Shown here in pieces: positions 27,256 to 35,971 of a DNA stretch of 64,000 nt (its first letter is position 1; every line of letters starts with the position of its first letter). The position numbers were made by a program, and so were the translations under genes. Source of the DNA: Streptomyces eurythermus (lineage in GTDB: Bacteria > Actinomycetota > Actinomycetes > Streptomycetales > Streptomycetaceae); assembly GCF_014649115.1 (NCBI RefSeq), contig NZ_BMSK01000003.1, positions 469,419 to 533,418 of the forward strand, in the 5' to 3' direction. The notes beneath the pieces were generated by a model that saw only the letters and a list, made by a program, of their open reading frames with translations, was not told the origin of the DNA and made no database searches.

Positions 27256-28575
27256 CTAGTTCCCGGAGACGGTGACCTTCTCGTCGTTGTTCAGCTCGTC
27301 CACCAGCGTCTTCACCTTGGCCTTGTCCCAGACCAGGTTGCCGCCCGCGGAACCGGAGATCGGCATGTTCATCGAGGTGCCGTCACCGCCGCTGACGCCC
27401 TTCATCGCCCAGAACATCGACGCCAGGTCCCACAGCGACATGTCCTCGTCGACGATCAGGGAGTCCAGGCCCGCGCCCATGGTCGGGTAGAACTTGAACG
27501 GGTTCAGGATCGTCGACGGCGTCGCCACCTGGTGGGCCAGGGCGGCGAGGAACTTCTGCTGGTTCTTGGTCCGCTGGAGGTCGGAGGCGGCGAACGCGTG
27601 CCGGGTGCGCACGAACGCGAGGGCCTCCTGGCCGTTCAGCGTCTGCTTGCCGGCCTCGAAGTCGGCGCCCGACCACTTGTCCTTGAAGCCCTTGTCGATG
27701 TCGATCTCGACACCGCCCACCGCGTCCACGATGCTCGCGAAGCCCTGGAAGCCGATCTCCACGTAGTGGTCGATGCGCAGCCCGGTGTTGGCCTCGATCG
27801 TGCGGACCAGCAGCGTCGGCCCGTCCTCGGCGTAGGTGGCGTTCAGCTTGGTGTGCCGGCCCTGCGCCGGGAACACCTTCCCGGACGTCGACCCCTGGTA
27901 CGACGGCACCACCACGTCCGAGTCGCGCGGCAGCGAGATCAGCGTGTCGCCGTTGTCGCCGACGTGCAGGATCATCATCGAGTCGGTGCGCTTGCCCTCG
28001 GCGCCGCCGGTGTGCAGCTTCTTCTCGTCCTCCTTGGACATGCCCTCACGGCTGTCCGAACCGACGATCAGGTAGTTCGTGCCGTCGCCGCCCTCCGGCC
28101 GGTCGATGACCTTGGACAGGTCCACCTCGCGGCGCAGCTTGGAGTCGGCCCAGAAGTAGGTCGCGACCGACGTGACGACGAACACAGCCGCCACCGTGAT
28201 CGCCGTCCACTTGATCCGCCGCCGCCAGTTCGGCGCCGGACGCGGGCCCCGGGCGGACGCGCCCCCCGGAGCGCCCGGACCGCGGCCGCCGGGGGAGCCG
28301 TAGACCTGGCCGGTGTTGTAGCCGCTGTCGTAGCCGCCGGCCCCCGGTTCATGGCCCCGGCCGTCCACGTACGCCGGCTGCTGCGGCACCCCGGCAGCGC
28401 TCGGCGGAGCCGCCGGGCCGGAGCCGTCGTGCCCCGAGCGCGGCCCGGGCGGTACCGCCGGGCCGCGCCGCACCTGACGCATCACGCGGGCGCTCTCCGG
28501 CCGCGCGCCGGCGCTGCCGCGTCCGTAGCGCGGGCCGCGGTTGTCGTCGGACCATCCCTCGGGCCAGTCATTCAT
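27256..28575 (-). CDS. LytR-CpsA-Psr (LCP) protein 1
   Basis: 439-residue LCP ligase-type membrane protein, family known to attach glycopolymers to peptidoglycan from lipid-linked precursors. A 130-residue Gly/Pro/Arg-rich cytoplasmic N-terminus precedes one membrane helix (ITVAAVFVVTSVATYFW). The LCP domain shows NYLIVGSDSREG, DSMMILHVG, LISLPRDSDVVVP, LNATYAEDGPTLLVRTIEANTGLRIDHYVEI, IVDAVGGVEIDI, GQEALAFVRTRH and DLQRTKNQQKFLAAL. There is no LytR_C domain. ATG at 28575 lacks a clear ribosome site. First of five LCP genes within 10 kb. Confidence 0.92.
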   Translation of the reverse strand: MNDWPEGWSDDNRGPRYGRGSAGARPESARVMRQVRRGPAVPPGPRSGHDGSGPAAPPSAAGVPQQPAYVDGRGHEPGAGGYDSGYNTGQVYGSPGGRGPGAPGGASARGPRPAPNWRRRIKWTAITVAAVFVVTSVATYFWADSKLRREVDLSKVIDRPEGGDGTNYLIVGSDSREGMSKEDEKKLHTGGAEGKRTDSMMILHVGDNGDTLISLPRDSDVVVPSYQGSTSGKVFPAQGRHTKLNATYAEDGPTLLVRTIEANTGLRIDHYVEIGFQGFASIVDAVGGVEIDIDKGFKDKWSGADFEAGKQTLNGQEALAFVRTRHAFAASDLQRTKNQQKFLAALAHQVATPSTILNPFKFYPTMGAGLDSLIVDEDMSLWDLASMFWAMKGVSGGDGTSMNMPISGSAGGNLVWDKAKVKTLVDELNNDEKVTVSGN

Positions 28576-28694
28576 GCGAACCAGTGTGCCGGGCGCCGTG
28601 GTGTGCCGGACAAGGGCTGTCGGAAAATCAGGGCCCCGCTGTTGCGAAGCCGACACAAATTCCGCGAATGCGCCGTCGGCATAAGGTGGAGGGC

Positions 28695-29243
28695 ATGACA
28701 GACCAGGCCACGGAAGTGGAACCGGAACTCCCGGGCAAGCCCACCTCCGCCTCCCGCACCACCCTCAGCCACATCATGACCCACAACGACACCAACCTGC
28801 TGGGGACGGTGCACGGCGGGGTGATCATGAAGCTGGTCGACGACGCGGCGGGCGCCGTGGCCGGCCGGCACTCCGGCGGTCCCGCCGTCACCGCGTCCAT
28901 GGACGAGATGGCGTTCCTGGAGCCGGTGCGCGTCGGTGACCTGGTCCATGTGAAGGCACAGGTGAACTGGACCGGCCGGACCTCGATGGAGGTCGGTGTC
29001 CGGGTCCTCGCCGAGCGCTGGAACGAGTCCGCCCCGCCCACCCAGGTCGGCTCCGCCTACCTGGTCTTCGCCGCGGTGGACGCCGACGGCAAGCCGCGCC
29101 GGGTGCCGCCGGTCATACCCGAGACCGACCGCGACCGCCGCCGCTACCAGGAGGCGCAGATCCGCCGCACCCACCGCCTGGCCCGCCGCCGCGCCATCCG
29201 CGAGCTGCGCGAACAGCGTGCGGCGGAGGGCTTCGAGGACTGA
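28695..29243 (+). CDS. Hotdog-fold acyl-CoA thioesterase
   Basis: 182-residue thioesterase of the BACH/YciA-like single-hotdog type: THNDTNLLGTVHGGVIMKLVDDAAGAVAGRHSG with the active-site Asp region, then DEMAFLEPVRVGDLVHVKAQVNWTGRTSMEVGVRV. The C-terminus is long, basic and helical (RRRYQEAQIRRTHRLARRR...). It would release free fatty acids from acyl-CoA. ATG at 28695 follows AGGTGGAG. Divergent from LCP 1. The 31-bp tandem repeat lies beyond its stop. Confidence 0.9.
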   Translation: MTDQATEVEPELPGKPTSASRTTLSHIMTHNDTNLLGTVHGGVIMKLVDDAAGAVAGRHSGGPAVTASMDEMAFLEPVRVGDLVHVKAQVNWTGRTSMEVGVRVLAERWNESAPPTQVGSAYLVFAAVDADGKPRRVPPVIPETDRDRRRYQEAQIRRTHRLARRRAIRELREQRAAEGFED

Positions 29244-29315
29244 GCGCCCCGGAGAGCGCTCAGCACACCGCCCCGCTCCCGGCGGCCCGGGCAGGCCACT
29301 GCCCGGCCGCCTCCC

Positions 29316-29500
29316 GGCACGCGTGGCTCACTGCCTCGCGGCCTCTGGCACGCGCGGCTTACTGCCTCGCGGCCTCTGGCACGCGCGGCTTACTGCCTCG
29401 CGGCTCCTGGCACGCGCGGCTTACTGCCTCGCGGCTCCTGGCACGCGCGGCTCACTGCCTCGCCGCCCCCGGCACGGGCCGCCACTGCCTCGCCCCCTCG
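29316..29500. repeat. 31-bp tandem repeat array
   Basis: Five contiguous 31-bp units (29316-29346, 29347-29377, 29378-29408, 29409-29439, 29440-29470) plus at least one decayed copy to about 29500, built on GGCACGCGCGGCTTACTGCC followed by TCGCGGCTCCT-like sequence. Units abut without spacers, so this is a minisatellite and not CRISPR. It fills most of the 302-nt gap between the convergent thioesterase and LCP 2 genes. Neighbouring units are almost identical, suggesting recent slippage. Confidence 0.9.
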
Positions 29501-29546
29501 GCGCGCGCGGCTCGCCACCCCGCCGCCCCGCCGCCCCGCGCACCGC

Positions 29547-31037
29547 TCAGCACACCACCTCGTTGCCGCGCAGCACGCTCTGTTCCGGGCGGCCCGGGTC
29601 GTCGAACCGCACCCGGCGGACGTCCTTGAAGTCGGCGCCGGCCGTCACCTTCAGCAGCGGCCCCTGTCCCGGCACCGCCCGCAGCTCGCTGCCCGGCAGG
29701 GCCGCGGCCAGGGAGCGGGCGGAGCGGTCCCAGCGGGGGTCGTAGAACACCAGCGTGTGCGGCACGTGGGCGGGGGCCGTCACCGGCCGGCGGGTGGTGG
29801 CGAAACCGGTCGCCGCGAGCGCCGCGTCGACCCGCTTGCCCAGCCCCACCGTGCCCGTGCCGTTCGCCACCTGCACCCGGATCGTCTCCGGGGCCACCTC
29901 CACCGGCACCGGCGCGGGCACCCGGGAGCGGTGCGCGCGGTCCTCGGCCAGCGGCTTGTCGTCACGCACCGCCGCGAACAGCTTCTCCGCCTTCGCCGGG
30001 TCCCACTTCAGCGTCGAGCCGATGCCCTTGACCTGGTAGTTCAGCTGCCCGATGGGCACGGTGGTGAACTCCGAGGAGGACGGCGAGAAGTTCCGCATCG
30101 CCCGGCCGAGGGCGAGCAGCTCGTCGGTGCCGAAGCCCGTGTCCGCGCGGACCGAGCCGAGCACCGCCCGGGTCACGTCCCGGAACCGCATCGGGTTCAG
30201 CAGCACCCCGGAGGAGGTCGTCCTGTCGAGCAGCGCGGCCAGGAACCGCTGCTGCCGTTTCATCCGGCCCAGGTCGCTGGCCCCGTCGACGTACCGGGCG
30301 CGCACGTACTGCAGTGCCTGCCCGCCCCGCAGGGTGTGCCGCCCGGCGGCGAGGTCGAGCCCGGTGTACCGGTCCTTCAGCGGGGTCGGCGTGCACACCT
30401 CGACCCCGCCGAGCACGTCCACGGTCCGCATGAAGCTGGTGAAGTCGACCTCCAGATAGTGGTCGATCTTCACATGGGTCATGTTCTCCACCGTGCGGAT
30501 GGTCAGCTGCGGGCCGCCCTCGGCGTAGGCAGCGTTCAGCCTGACCGGGTGCGGGCCGTGCCGCCGCCCCGAGTTCTGGTCGGTGTGCGCCGGCATCTCG
30601 GCGTAGGAGTCGCGCGGCAGGCTCACCACCGTGGCCCGCTCCAGGTCGTCGGCGATGTGCACGATCATCATGGTGTCGGTGCAGTGGCAGGGCTGGCCGC
30701 CCAGCCGGAAGGCGCGCCGGTCCCGTTCGCTGACCCTGTCCCGGGCGTCGGTGCCGACCAGCAGCACGTTCATGCCGTGCCCGCCCCGGGGCCGGTTCTT
30801 CATGTCCTTGAAGGCGTCGATCCGGGCGATGCCCGCGTCCAGGCTGCTGACCACCGCGTGCCCGATCCCGGCGGAGGCGAGCACCACGACCGACAGGGTG
30901 GTGACCGCCCGCATGGCCCAGCGGGGCCGCCGCGGCGGCGGGACCGGCCGCATGGCCCGCTCGGGCGGGCGCGGCACACGGAGGGGCGGCTGCGGGCGGC
31001 GCTGCGGACGCGCCGGGGACCGGGGCGGGCTGGGCAA
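29547..31037 (-). CDS. LytR-CpsA-Psr (LCP) protein 2 with LytR_C domain
   Basis: About 496 residues: basic Pro-rich cytoplasmic start, one membrane helix (AVTTLSVVVLASAGIGHAVV), LCP domain (MNVLLVGTDARD, DTMMIVHI, VVSLPRDSYAEMP, LNAAYAEGGPQLTIRTVENMTHVKIDHYLEVDF, VDVLGGVEVC, GGQALQYVRARY, GRMKRQQRFLAALL) and a C-terminal LytR_C domain beginning IRVQVANGTGTVGLGKRVDAAL. It ends in Cys. I chose TTG at 31037 because GGAGGT lies 7 nt upstream; the GTG at 31046 would directly abut that site, and ATG at 30953 has none. Confidence 0.9.
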   Translation of the reverse strand: MPSPPRSPARPQRRPQPPLRVPRPPERAMRPVPPPRRPRWAMRAVTTLSVVVLASAGIGHAVVSSLDAGIARIDAFKDMKNRPRGGHGMNVLLVGTDARDRVSERDRRAFRLGGQPCHCTDTMMIVHIADDLERATVVSLPRDSYAEMPAHTDQNSGRRHGPHPVRLNAAYAEGGPQLTIRTVENMTHVKIDHYLEVDFTSFMRTVDVLGGVEVCTPTPLKDRYTGLDLAAGRHTLRGGQALQYVRARYVDGASDLGRMKRQQRFLAALLDRTTSSGVLLNPMRFRDVTRAVLGSVRADTGFGTDELLALGRAMRNFSPSSSEFTTVPIGQLNYQVKGIGSTLKWDPAKAEKLFAAVRDDKPLAEDRAHRSRVPAPVPVEVAPETIRVQVANGTGTVGLGKRVDAALAATGFATTRRPVTAPAHVPHTLVFYDPRWDRSARSLAAALPGSELRAVPGQGPLLKVTAGADFKDVRRVRFDDPGRPEQSVLRGNEVVC

Positions 31038-31165
31038 GGGGGACACCTCCGGACGAGGCCGTACGCGGGATCCGGGAGCACAGTAGGCCGATACGATCTC
31101 CAGCCCGCGCCGCGGCCCCGGTGGCGCGCATCCGTGTCCCCCGTTCGCGGTAACGTGAGGCTCCT

Positions 31166-32188
31166 ATGAACGCCAAGCCCGACGTGCGGCTCCCCGCAGT
31201 GTCCGTGATCATGCCCGTCCTCAACGAGGAGCGGCATCTGCGCGGAGCCGTCGAAGCGATCCTCGCGCAGGAGTACGCCGGCGAGATGGAGGTCGTGATC
31301 GCCCTCGGTCCGTCCACGGACCGCACGGACGAGATCGCCGCCGAGCTGGTCCGCGCGGACCCCCGCGTGCACACCGTGCCCAACCCGACCGGCCGTACCC
31401 CGGCCGCGCTGAACGCGGCGATCAAGGCGTCCCGGCATCCGATCGTGGTCCGCGTCGACGGCCACGGCATGCTCTCGCCGAACTACATCGCCACCGCCGT
31501 GCGGCTGCTGGAGGAGACCGGCGCGCAGAACGTCGGCGGCATCATGCACGCCGAGGGCGAGAACGCCTGGGAGCACGCGGTGGCCGCCGCGATGACGTCG
31601 AAGATCGGCGTCGGCAACGCGGCCTTCCACACCGGCGGCCAGGCCGGCCCCGCCGAGACCGTCTACCTCGGCGTGTTCCGGCGCGAGGCGCTGGAGCGGC
31701 AGGGCGGTTACAACGAGGAGTTCATCCGCGCCCAGGACTGGGAGCTGAACTTCCGGATCCGTGAGGCGGGCGGGCTGATCTGGTTCTCGCCCGAGCTGCG
31801 GGTGTCGTACCGGCCGCGGCCGTCGGTGCGCGCGCTGGCCAGGCAGTACAAGGACTACGGCCGCTGGCGGCACGTCGTCGCCCGCTACCACGCCGGGTCC
31901 ATCAACCTGCGCTACCTCGCCCCGCCGGTGGCGGTGTGCGCCATCGCGGCGGGCCTCGTCGTCGGCGTCGCGCTGACCCCCTGGGGCCTGGTGGTCCCCG
32001 GCGGTTACCTGGCCGCGATCGTCGCGGGCTCGGTCCCGGCCGGCAAGGGGCTGCCGCTGTCGGCCCGGCTGCGCATCCCCGTCGCCCTGGCCACCATGCA
32101 CATGTCCTGGGGCTGGGGCTTCCTGACCAGCCCGAAGTCGCTGGCGCGGAAGGTCATCGCCTCCCGCCGGCCCGCGGTCCACGCCTGA
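31166..32188 (+). CDS. Family-2 glycosyltransferase, membrane-associated
   Basis: 340-residue GT-A enzyme: VSVIMPVLNEERHLRGAVEAIL at the start, nucleotide-binding RVDGHGMLSPNY (the DxD-like site reads D-G-H), acceptor region FNEEFIRAQDWELNFRIREAGG-like YNEEFIRAQDWELNFR, and the RQYKDYGRWRHVV block equivalent to QxxRW. Two C-terminal helices (about 252-295) anchor it. It probably builds a wall or capsular glycan handled by the flanking LCP proteins. ATG at 31166; upstream GTGAGG is a fair ribosome site and TAACGT could be a -10. Confidence 0.88.
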   Translation: MNAKPDVRLPAVSVIMPVLNEERHLRGAVEAILAQEYAGEMEVVIALGPSTDRTDEIAAELVRADPRVHTVPNPTGRTPAALNAAIKASRHPIVVRVDGHGMLSPNYIATAVRLLEETGAQNVGGIMHAEGENAWEHAVAAAMTSKIGVGNAAFHTGGQAGPAETVYLGVFRREALERQGGYNEEFIRAQDWELNFRIREAGGLIWFSPELRVSYRPRPSVRALARQYKDYGRWRHVVARYHAGSINLRYLAPPVAVCAIAAGLVVGVALTPWGLVVPGGYLAAIVAGSVPAGKGLPLSARLRIPVALATMHMSWGWGFLTSPKSLARKVIASRRPAVHA

Positions 32189-32195
32189 ACCCGCG

Positions 32196-32222
32196 CCGGG
32201 GCCCCTTCCACCGGGGCCCCGG
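32196..32222. terminator. Bidirectional terminator
   Basis: Perfect 10-bp stem CCGGGGCCCC/GGGGCCCCGG with a 7-nt loop, between the convergent glycosyltransferase and LCP 3 genes. Confidence 0.8.
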
Positions 32223-32233
32223 AACCCGGTCCG

Positions 32234-33889
32234 CTACCAGCGGTAGGGGGCGTACACGTCCATGCACTTGGAGGTGTCCGAGCCGTTCACGGCGTCGGAG
32301 TTCTCCGGCAGGTCGCCGGCCTCGGGCTCGGACGCCTTCGGGTAGGACGGGCCGGAGCGCCAGTCCGCGCCGACGACGACCGTGACCCCCGAGACGTCGG
32401 TCGACTTCTGCACCTGGGTCATCGGGATGCCCAGCGCCTCGGCCACCGCCTGGGCGTCGCCCTCCAGGTCCGCGCTCGGGTAGCGCACCAGCGTCTTGTC
32501 CTCGGCCAGGCTTGCCGAGGCGTCGGCCTGCGCCCGGGTGTAGCCCTTGCCGACGAGCACCTGGGCGATCGCCGACGCCCGCTGCCCCACCGCGGCCTCG
32601 TCGGAGGTCCGGGTGGCGTTGCGCACCAGCACCCCGAGCGCGGCCGTGTCCAGGGACGGCTTCTTCTCCGGCTTGTTCGCGGCGGTGTCCTTCTTGCCGC
32701 CCTTCCCGTCCGGCTTCCCGCCGTTCTTGTCGAACGGCACGTCGTCCCGGAGCATCCGCCACATCTTGTCGGCGTTCTCCTTGTCGGGGATGACGTGGTT
32801 CCCGTTGCGCGGGTCCTTCAGGTTGGGCATGGTCACGGAGGTGATGCGGTCCGTGGGCACCGACTTCATCTGCATGCCGAGGTCGTAGAGCTTCTTGACC
32901 GAGGTGATCTCCTCGGACACGTGCAGCGACTTGACGGCCGCGTCCGCCAGGTCCATCAGCCGGCCGGTGTCGGTGAACACGTTCTGCTGCTTGAGCGTGC
33001 GGATCATCGAGTTCAGGTACATGTGCTGGGCGCGGGCCCGCATCAGGTCGTCGCCCCAGGCGTGCCGGGTGCGCAGCCACTGCAGCGCCTGCTCGCCCTT
33101 CACCTTGTGCGTGCCCTTGGTCAGCTTCAGCCCGGACCCGCCGGACACGGTGGCCGTCGGGTGGTCCGACACGTTCTGGTTCACGCAGACGTCGACACCG
33201 CCGATCGCGTCGGCCATCCGCACCACGCCCGCGAAGTCGATCGTCATCCAGTGGTCGATATAGACCCCGGTGAGGTTCTCCCAGGTCAGCAGCGTGCAGC
33301 CGGCCCCGCCACGGGCCAGGGTGACGTTGATGATGTCGTTCGTCGGCGGATATTCCTTGCCGGTGTCGGGGTCCGTGCACGCGGGGATGTCCACCCGGGT
33401 GTCCCGCGGGATGCTGATCATCGCGGCGCTCTTGCGGTCCGCCGAGAGGTGGATGAGCATCTGCACGTCCGCCAGCGGCGGGTCGCCGGCGTGGTCCCGG
33501 CTGCCGCCGAGCTTCACGTTCTCCGCGGAATTACGGCTGTCCGAGCCGATCAGCAGGATGTTCAGCGGGGTCTGGCCGGCCGCGTTCGGCGCGGTCCGGT
33601 GCGCCTTGGAGTCGTCGCCGTTGGCGCGCCGCCCCTTCTGGAGATTGCCGTTGAGGTGCTGGTAGTACAGATATCCGGCGCCCGCGGTGCCGAGTATCAC
33701 CACCGCCAGCACCGTCGCCGACCAGCGCAGCACCCGCCTTCTTCGCCGCCGCCGGTCGGTCCCCGCACCGCCCGGCCGCCGCCTGCTCCCACCCCGGCCC
33801 GGACCCGCCGGTGCCCCCGCGGCCGCAGGCGTGCGCGCCACCGCGTCCTCGACCGCCGGAGCCTTTCCGCGCACCTCGCTCTGCGCCAC
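32234..33889 (-). CDS. LytR-CpsA-Psr (LCP) protein 3 with LytR_C domain
   Basis: About 551 residues. Basic Ala/Pro/Arg-rich cytoplasmic segment, one membrane helix (TVLAVVILGTAGAGYLYYQ), LCP domain (LNILLIGSDSRNS, DVQMLIHLSADRKSAAMISIPRDTRVDIP, LTWENLTGVYIDHWMTIDFAGVVRMADAIGGVDVC, GEQALQWLRTRHAW), a Lys/Gly-rich linker, and LytR_C (LGVLVRNATRTSDEAAVG...). Inserts with Cys pairs (IPACTD, GAGCTL) suggest a disulfide outside the cell. GTG at 33889 has GGGAGG 7-8 nt upstream; TTG at 33916 is a less likely alternative. Confidence 0.92.
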   Translation of the reverse strand: MAQSEVRGKAPAVEDAVARTPAAAGAPAGPGRGGSRRRPGGAGTDRRRRRRRVLRWSATVLAVVILGTAGAGYLYYQHLNGNLQKGRRANGDDSKAHRTAPNAAGQTPLNILLIGSDSRNSAENVKLGGSRDHAGDPPLADVQMLIHLSADRKSAAMISIPRDTRVDIPACTDPDTGKEYPPTNDIINVTLARGGAGCTLLTWENLTGVYIDHWMTIDFAGVVRMADAIGGVDVCVNQNVSDHPTATVSGGSGLKLTKGTHKVKGEQALQWLRTRHAWGDDLMRARAQHMYLNSMIRTLKQQNVFTDTGRLMDLADAAVKSLHVSEEITSVKKLYDLGMQMKSVPTDRITSVTMPNLKDPRNGNHVIPDKENADKMWRMLRDDVPFDKNGGKPDGKGGKKDTAANKPEKKPSLDTAALGVLVRNATRTSDEAAVGQRASAIAQVLVGKGYTRAQADASASLAEDKTLVRYPSADLEGDAQAVAEALGIPMTQVQKSTDVSGVTVVVGADWRSGPSYPKASEPEAGDLPENSDAVNGSDTSKCMDVYAPYRW

Positions 33890-33921
33890 TCCCTGCCCTC
33901 CCCGCCCTCGCGCCAAGCAGC

Positions 33922-33959
33922 GGGCCCGTCCCGCGTCCGGTTAGACGCACGACGGGCCC
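33922..33959. terminator. Hairpin between LCP 4 and LCP 3
   Basis: Two-part stem, GGGCCCGTC (33922-33930) with GACGGGCCC (33951-33959) plus inner GCGTC/GACGC around CGGTTA. It lies just after the LCP 4 stop and upstream of LCP 3 on the same strand, so the genes may be separate transcripts. Confidence 0.7.
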
Positions 33960-33969
33960 CATGGGTTAC

Positions 33970-35730
33970 CTACGAAGCGCACTTCACCTTGTCCGCCGTG
34001 GACTTGTCGACCTTCGGTGCCTTCGTCGGGGGTGTCAGGGAGACCCCCGCTCCCTTGAAGTCCGCGCCCAGGGTCAGCGTCATCGCCGGCAGTCCCTGCG
34101 CGTTGTCCACGCTCTCGCCCGGTTTCAGCGCGGCCCCGGACAGGCCCATGATCGCGGCCAGCCGGCGGGCCTGGGCCGCCTGGTCGGGCGCGTACTCCAG
34201 CGTGGTCTTCGCCAGCTTCTCGGGGGCGTTGCCGCCGTTCTCGGACTTGGTCACGCCCTGGTCGTTCTGCAGCCAGCCCAGTACCGCCTGCGCGCTGCCG
34301 GCCTGTGCCCCGCCGTTGAGGACGCGCACCCGCACCTCGGAGGCGGGCGCCTGGGTGCCCTTCAGCCGGGCGGCCTGGGCGTCCTTCGCCGCCTTCTCCT
34401 TCTTCTTCACGTCGGTGAAGGAGATGTCGTTCTGGATGGCCTGGAACACCTGCGGGGCCAGCTCCTGATTCACGATCACCGTCTTGTGCACGGGGCCGTC
34501 GGCCGGGTTGTCCTTGACCGGCAGCGTGGTGAAGGTCAGGTTCTTCGGGTCGAGCTTGCCCAGCTCCAGCCCCAGGTCCTTGAGCCTGTTGATGTCGTCC
34601 AGCTTGTCGTCCACGGTCAGCGCCTTGGTGCCGGCCTCCGCCAGCTTCACCATCTTGGTCGGGCTGGTCAGCGTGGAGTTGCCCTTCAGCTTGCGCATCA
34701 GCGCGCCGAGGAACTGCTGCTGGAGCTGGATCCGGCTCAGGTCGCCGCCGAGGCCCACGGAGTGCCGGGTGCGCACGAACGCCAGCGCCTGCTCACCGGA
34801 GATCTTGTGGTTGCCCTTGGACAGCTTCAGGTGCGAGTCCGGGTCGTCGATGTCCTTGGCCAGGCAGACCTCGACACCGTCGACCGCCTCGGTCAGCGTC
34901 TTGACCGCGTTGAAGTCGGCCACCATGAAGTCGTCCGGCTTGATCCCGGTCAGCTCGGTCACCGTGCGCATGGTGCAGCTCGGCGTGCGGTCGTCCTGCC
35001 CGAGGCTGGTGTTGAAGCGCACGCCCGTCGAGCCCGGGATGACCTTCTGGGTGCCGTCCTCCTGCTCGGTCGGGCAGTCCGGGATGTCGACGATCAGGTC
35101 ACGCGGGATGCTCAGCGCGGTGGCGTTGGAGCGGTCCTTGGACACGTGCAGCAGGATCGTGGTGTCCGCGTGGCCGACACTGCCCGCGTCGCCGTAGCCC
35201 TCGTTGCCCGCGCCGGTGCGCTTGTCGGTGCCGATCAGCAGGATGTTGATCGCCTCGTCCTTGCGGAAGCCACCCGTACTGGCGCCGTCGTCGGACACGG
35301 ACGTGATGTTGTCGTTCAGGTGCTTGATGTAGAGGTAGCCGGCGGCCGACACGGCGACCAGCACGAACGCCATGGACCCGCCGGTCCACAGCAGCACCTT
35401 CTTCGCCCGGGACGGCTTCTTCGCCGGCCGCCGCGAGGCGCGCCGCCCCTGCGGCGCCTCCGGCTCCGCGGCCCGGCGCCGGGCCGAGCGCGGCGGCGGC
35501 ACGTCGGAGCCGCGCGCCCGGGACGGCGGCCGGCTCTCGCCGCCCTGCCGCCGGGCACGGCCGCCCGCCGCACCGCCGTCGTCCTTCCCGGACGGTCTGC
35601 GCGGTCCGGGAACCGGCGGCTGCGCTGCGGAAGGGCTCAGTCGCAGTTCGTATTCGCCGGTGTTCGGATTGAGCACCCACTGGTCTGCGGGGTCGATGTT
35701 GTCCGCCCGCCCACGGCCTTGCGCGTCCAC
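33970..35730 (-). CDS. LytR-CpsA-Psr (LCP) protein 4 with LytR_C domain
   Basis: About 586 residues. A conserved-looking cytoplasmic opening (NIDPADQWVLNPNTGEYELRL) and a long basic Arg/Pro/Gly linker precede a membrane helix (GSMAFVLVAVSAAGYLYI). LCP domain: INILLIGTDKRTG, DTTILLHVSKDRSNATALSIPRDLIVDIPDCP, VTELTGIKPDDFMVADFNAVKTLTEAVDGVEVCL, GEQALAFVRTRHSVG, LSRIQLQQQFLGAL. LytR_C begins VRVRVLNGGAQAGSAQAVLGWL. Ends DKVKCAS. GTG at 35730 has GGAGG about 12 nt upstream; the spacing is long. The start precedes the conserved DPADQW motif, supporting it. Confidence 0.9.
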   Translation of the reverse strand: MDAQGRGRADNIDPADQWVLNPNTGEYELRLSPSAAQPPVPGPRRPSGKDDGGAAGGRARRQGGESRPPSRARGSDVPPPRSARRRAAEPEAPQGRRASRRPAKKPSRAKKVLLWTGGSMAFVLVAVSAAGYLYIKHLNDNITSVSDDGASTGGFRKDEAINILLIGTDKRTGAGNEGYGDAGSVGHADTTILLHVSKDRSNATALSIPRDLIVDIPDCPTEQEDGTQKVIPGSTGVRFNTSLGQDDRTPSCTMRTVTELTGIKPDDFMVADFNAVKTLTEAVDGVEVCLAKDIDDPDSHLKLSKGNHKISGEQALAFVRTRHSVGLGGDLSRIQLQQQFLGALMRKLKGNSTLTSPTKMVKLAEAGTKALTVDDKLDDINRLKDLGLELGKLDPKNLTFTTLPVKDNPADGPVHKTVIVNQELAPQVFQAIQNDISFTDVKKKEKAAKDAQAARLKGTQAPASEVRVRVLNGGAQAGSAQAVLGWLQNDQGVTKSENGGNAPEKLAKTTLEYAPDQAAQARRLAAIMGLSGAALKPGESVDNAQGLPAMTLTLGADFKGAGVSLTPPTKAPKVDKSTADKVKCAS

Positions 35731-35971
35731 GGTTGTCCGAATCCTCCGTCGGGGCCACGCGGCGCCTTCCCCCTCCAAGGCGCTCGGGTCTCGGTGAAAA
35801 CAGTGCACGGCCCCGACAAAGCCCGTCGGACCTCGCGGCCAGGTGCACCGGATCGCTCACACTATCCGCCCAGTTCAGCGTCGGACGACGCCGATGACAA
35901 ATTCGACGTGCCTACAACCGGGCAATCCCCCTCATTTTCAAAACGGAGGTTCGCCGTTTCGGGTAGGCGGC
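35731..35971 (-). promoter_or_regulatory. Upstream region of LCP 4
   Basis: A 241-nt spacer with an AT-rich core (about 35898-35945), likely carrying the LCP 4 promoter. Exact hexamers could not be assigned. The 3' end of LCP 5 abuts it. Confidence 0.35.

Noticed and set aside
29316..29500. Possible CRISPR array
   Set aside because: Units are 31 bp and repeat regularly, but they are contiguous with no unique spacers, and no cas gene is nearby.
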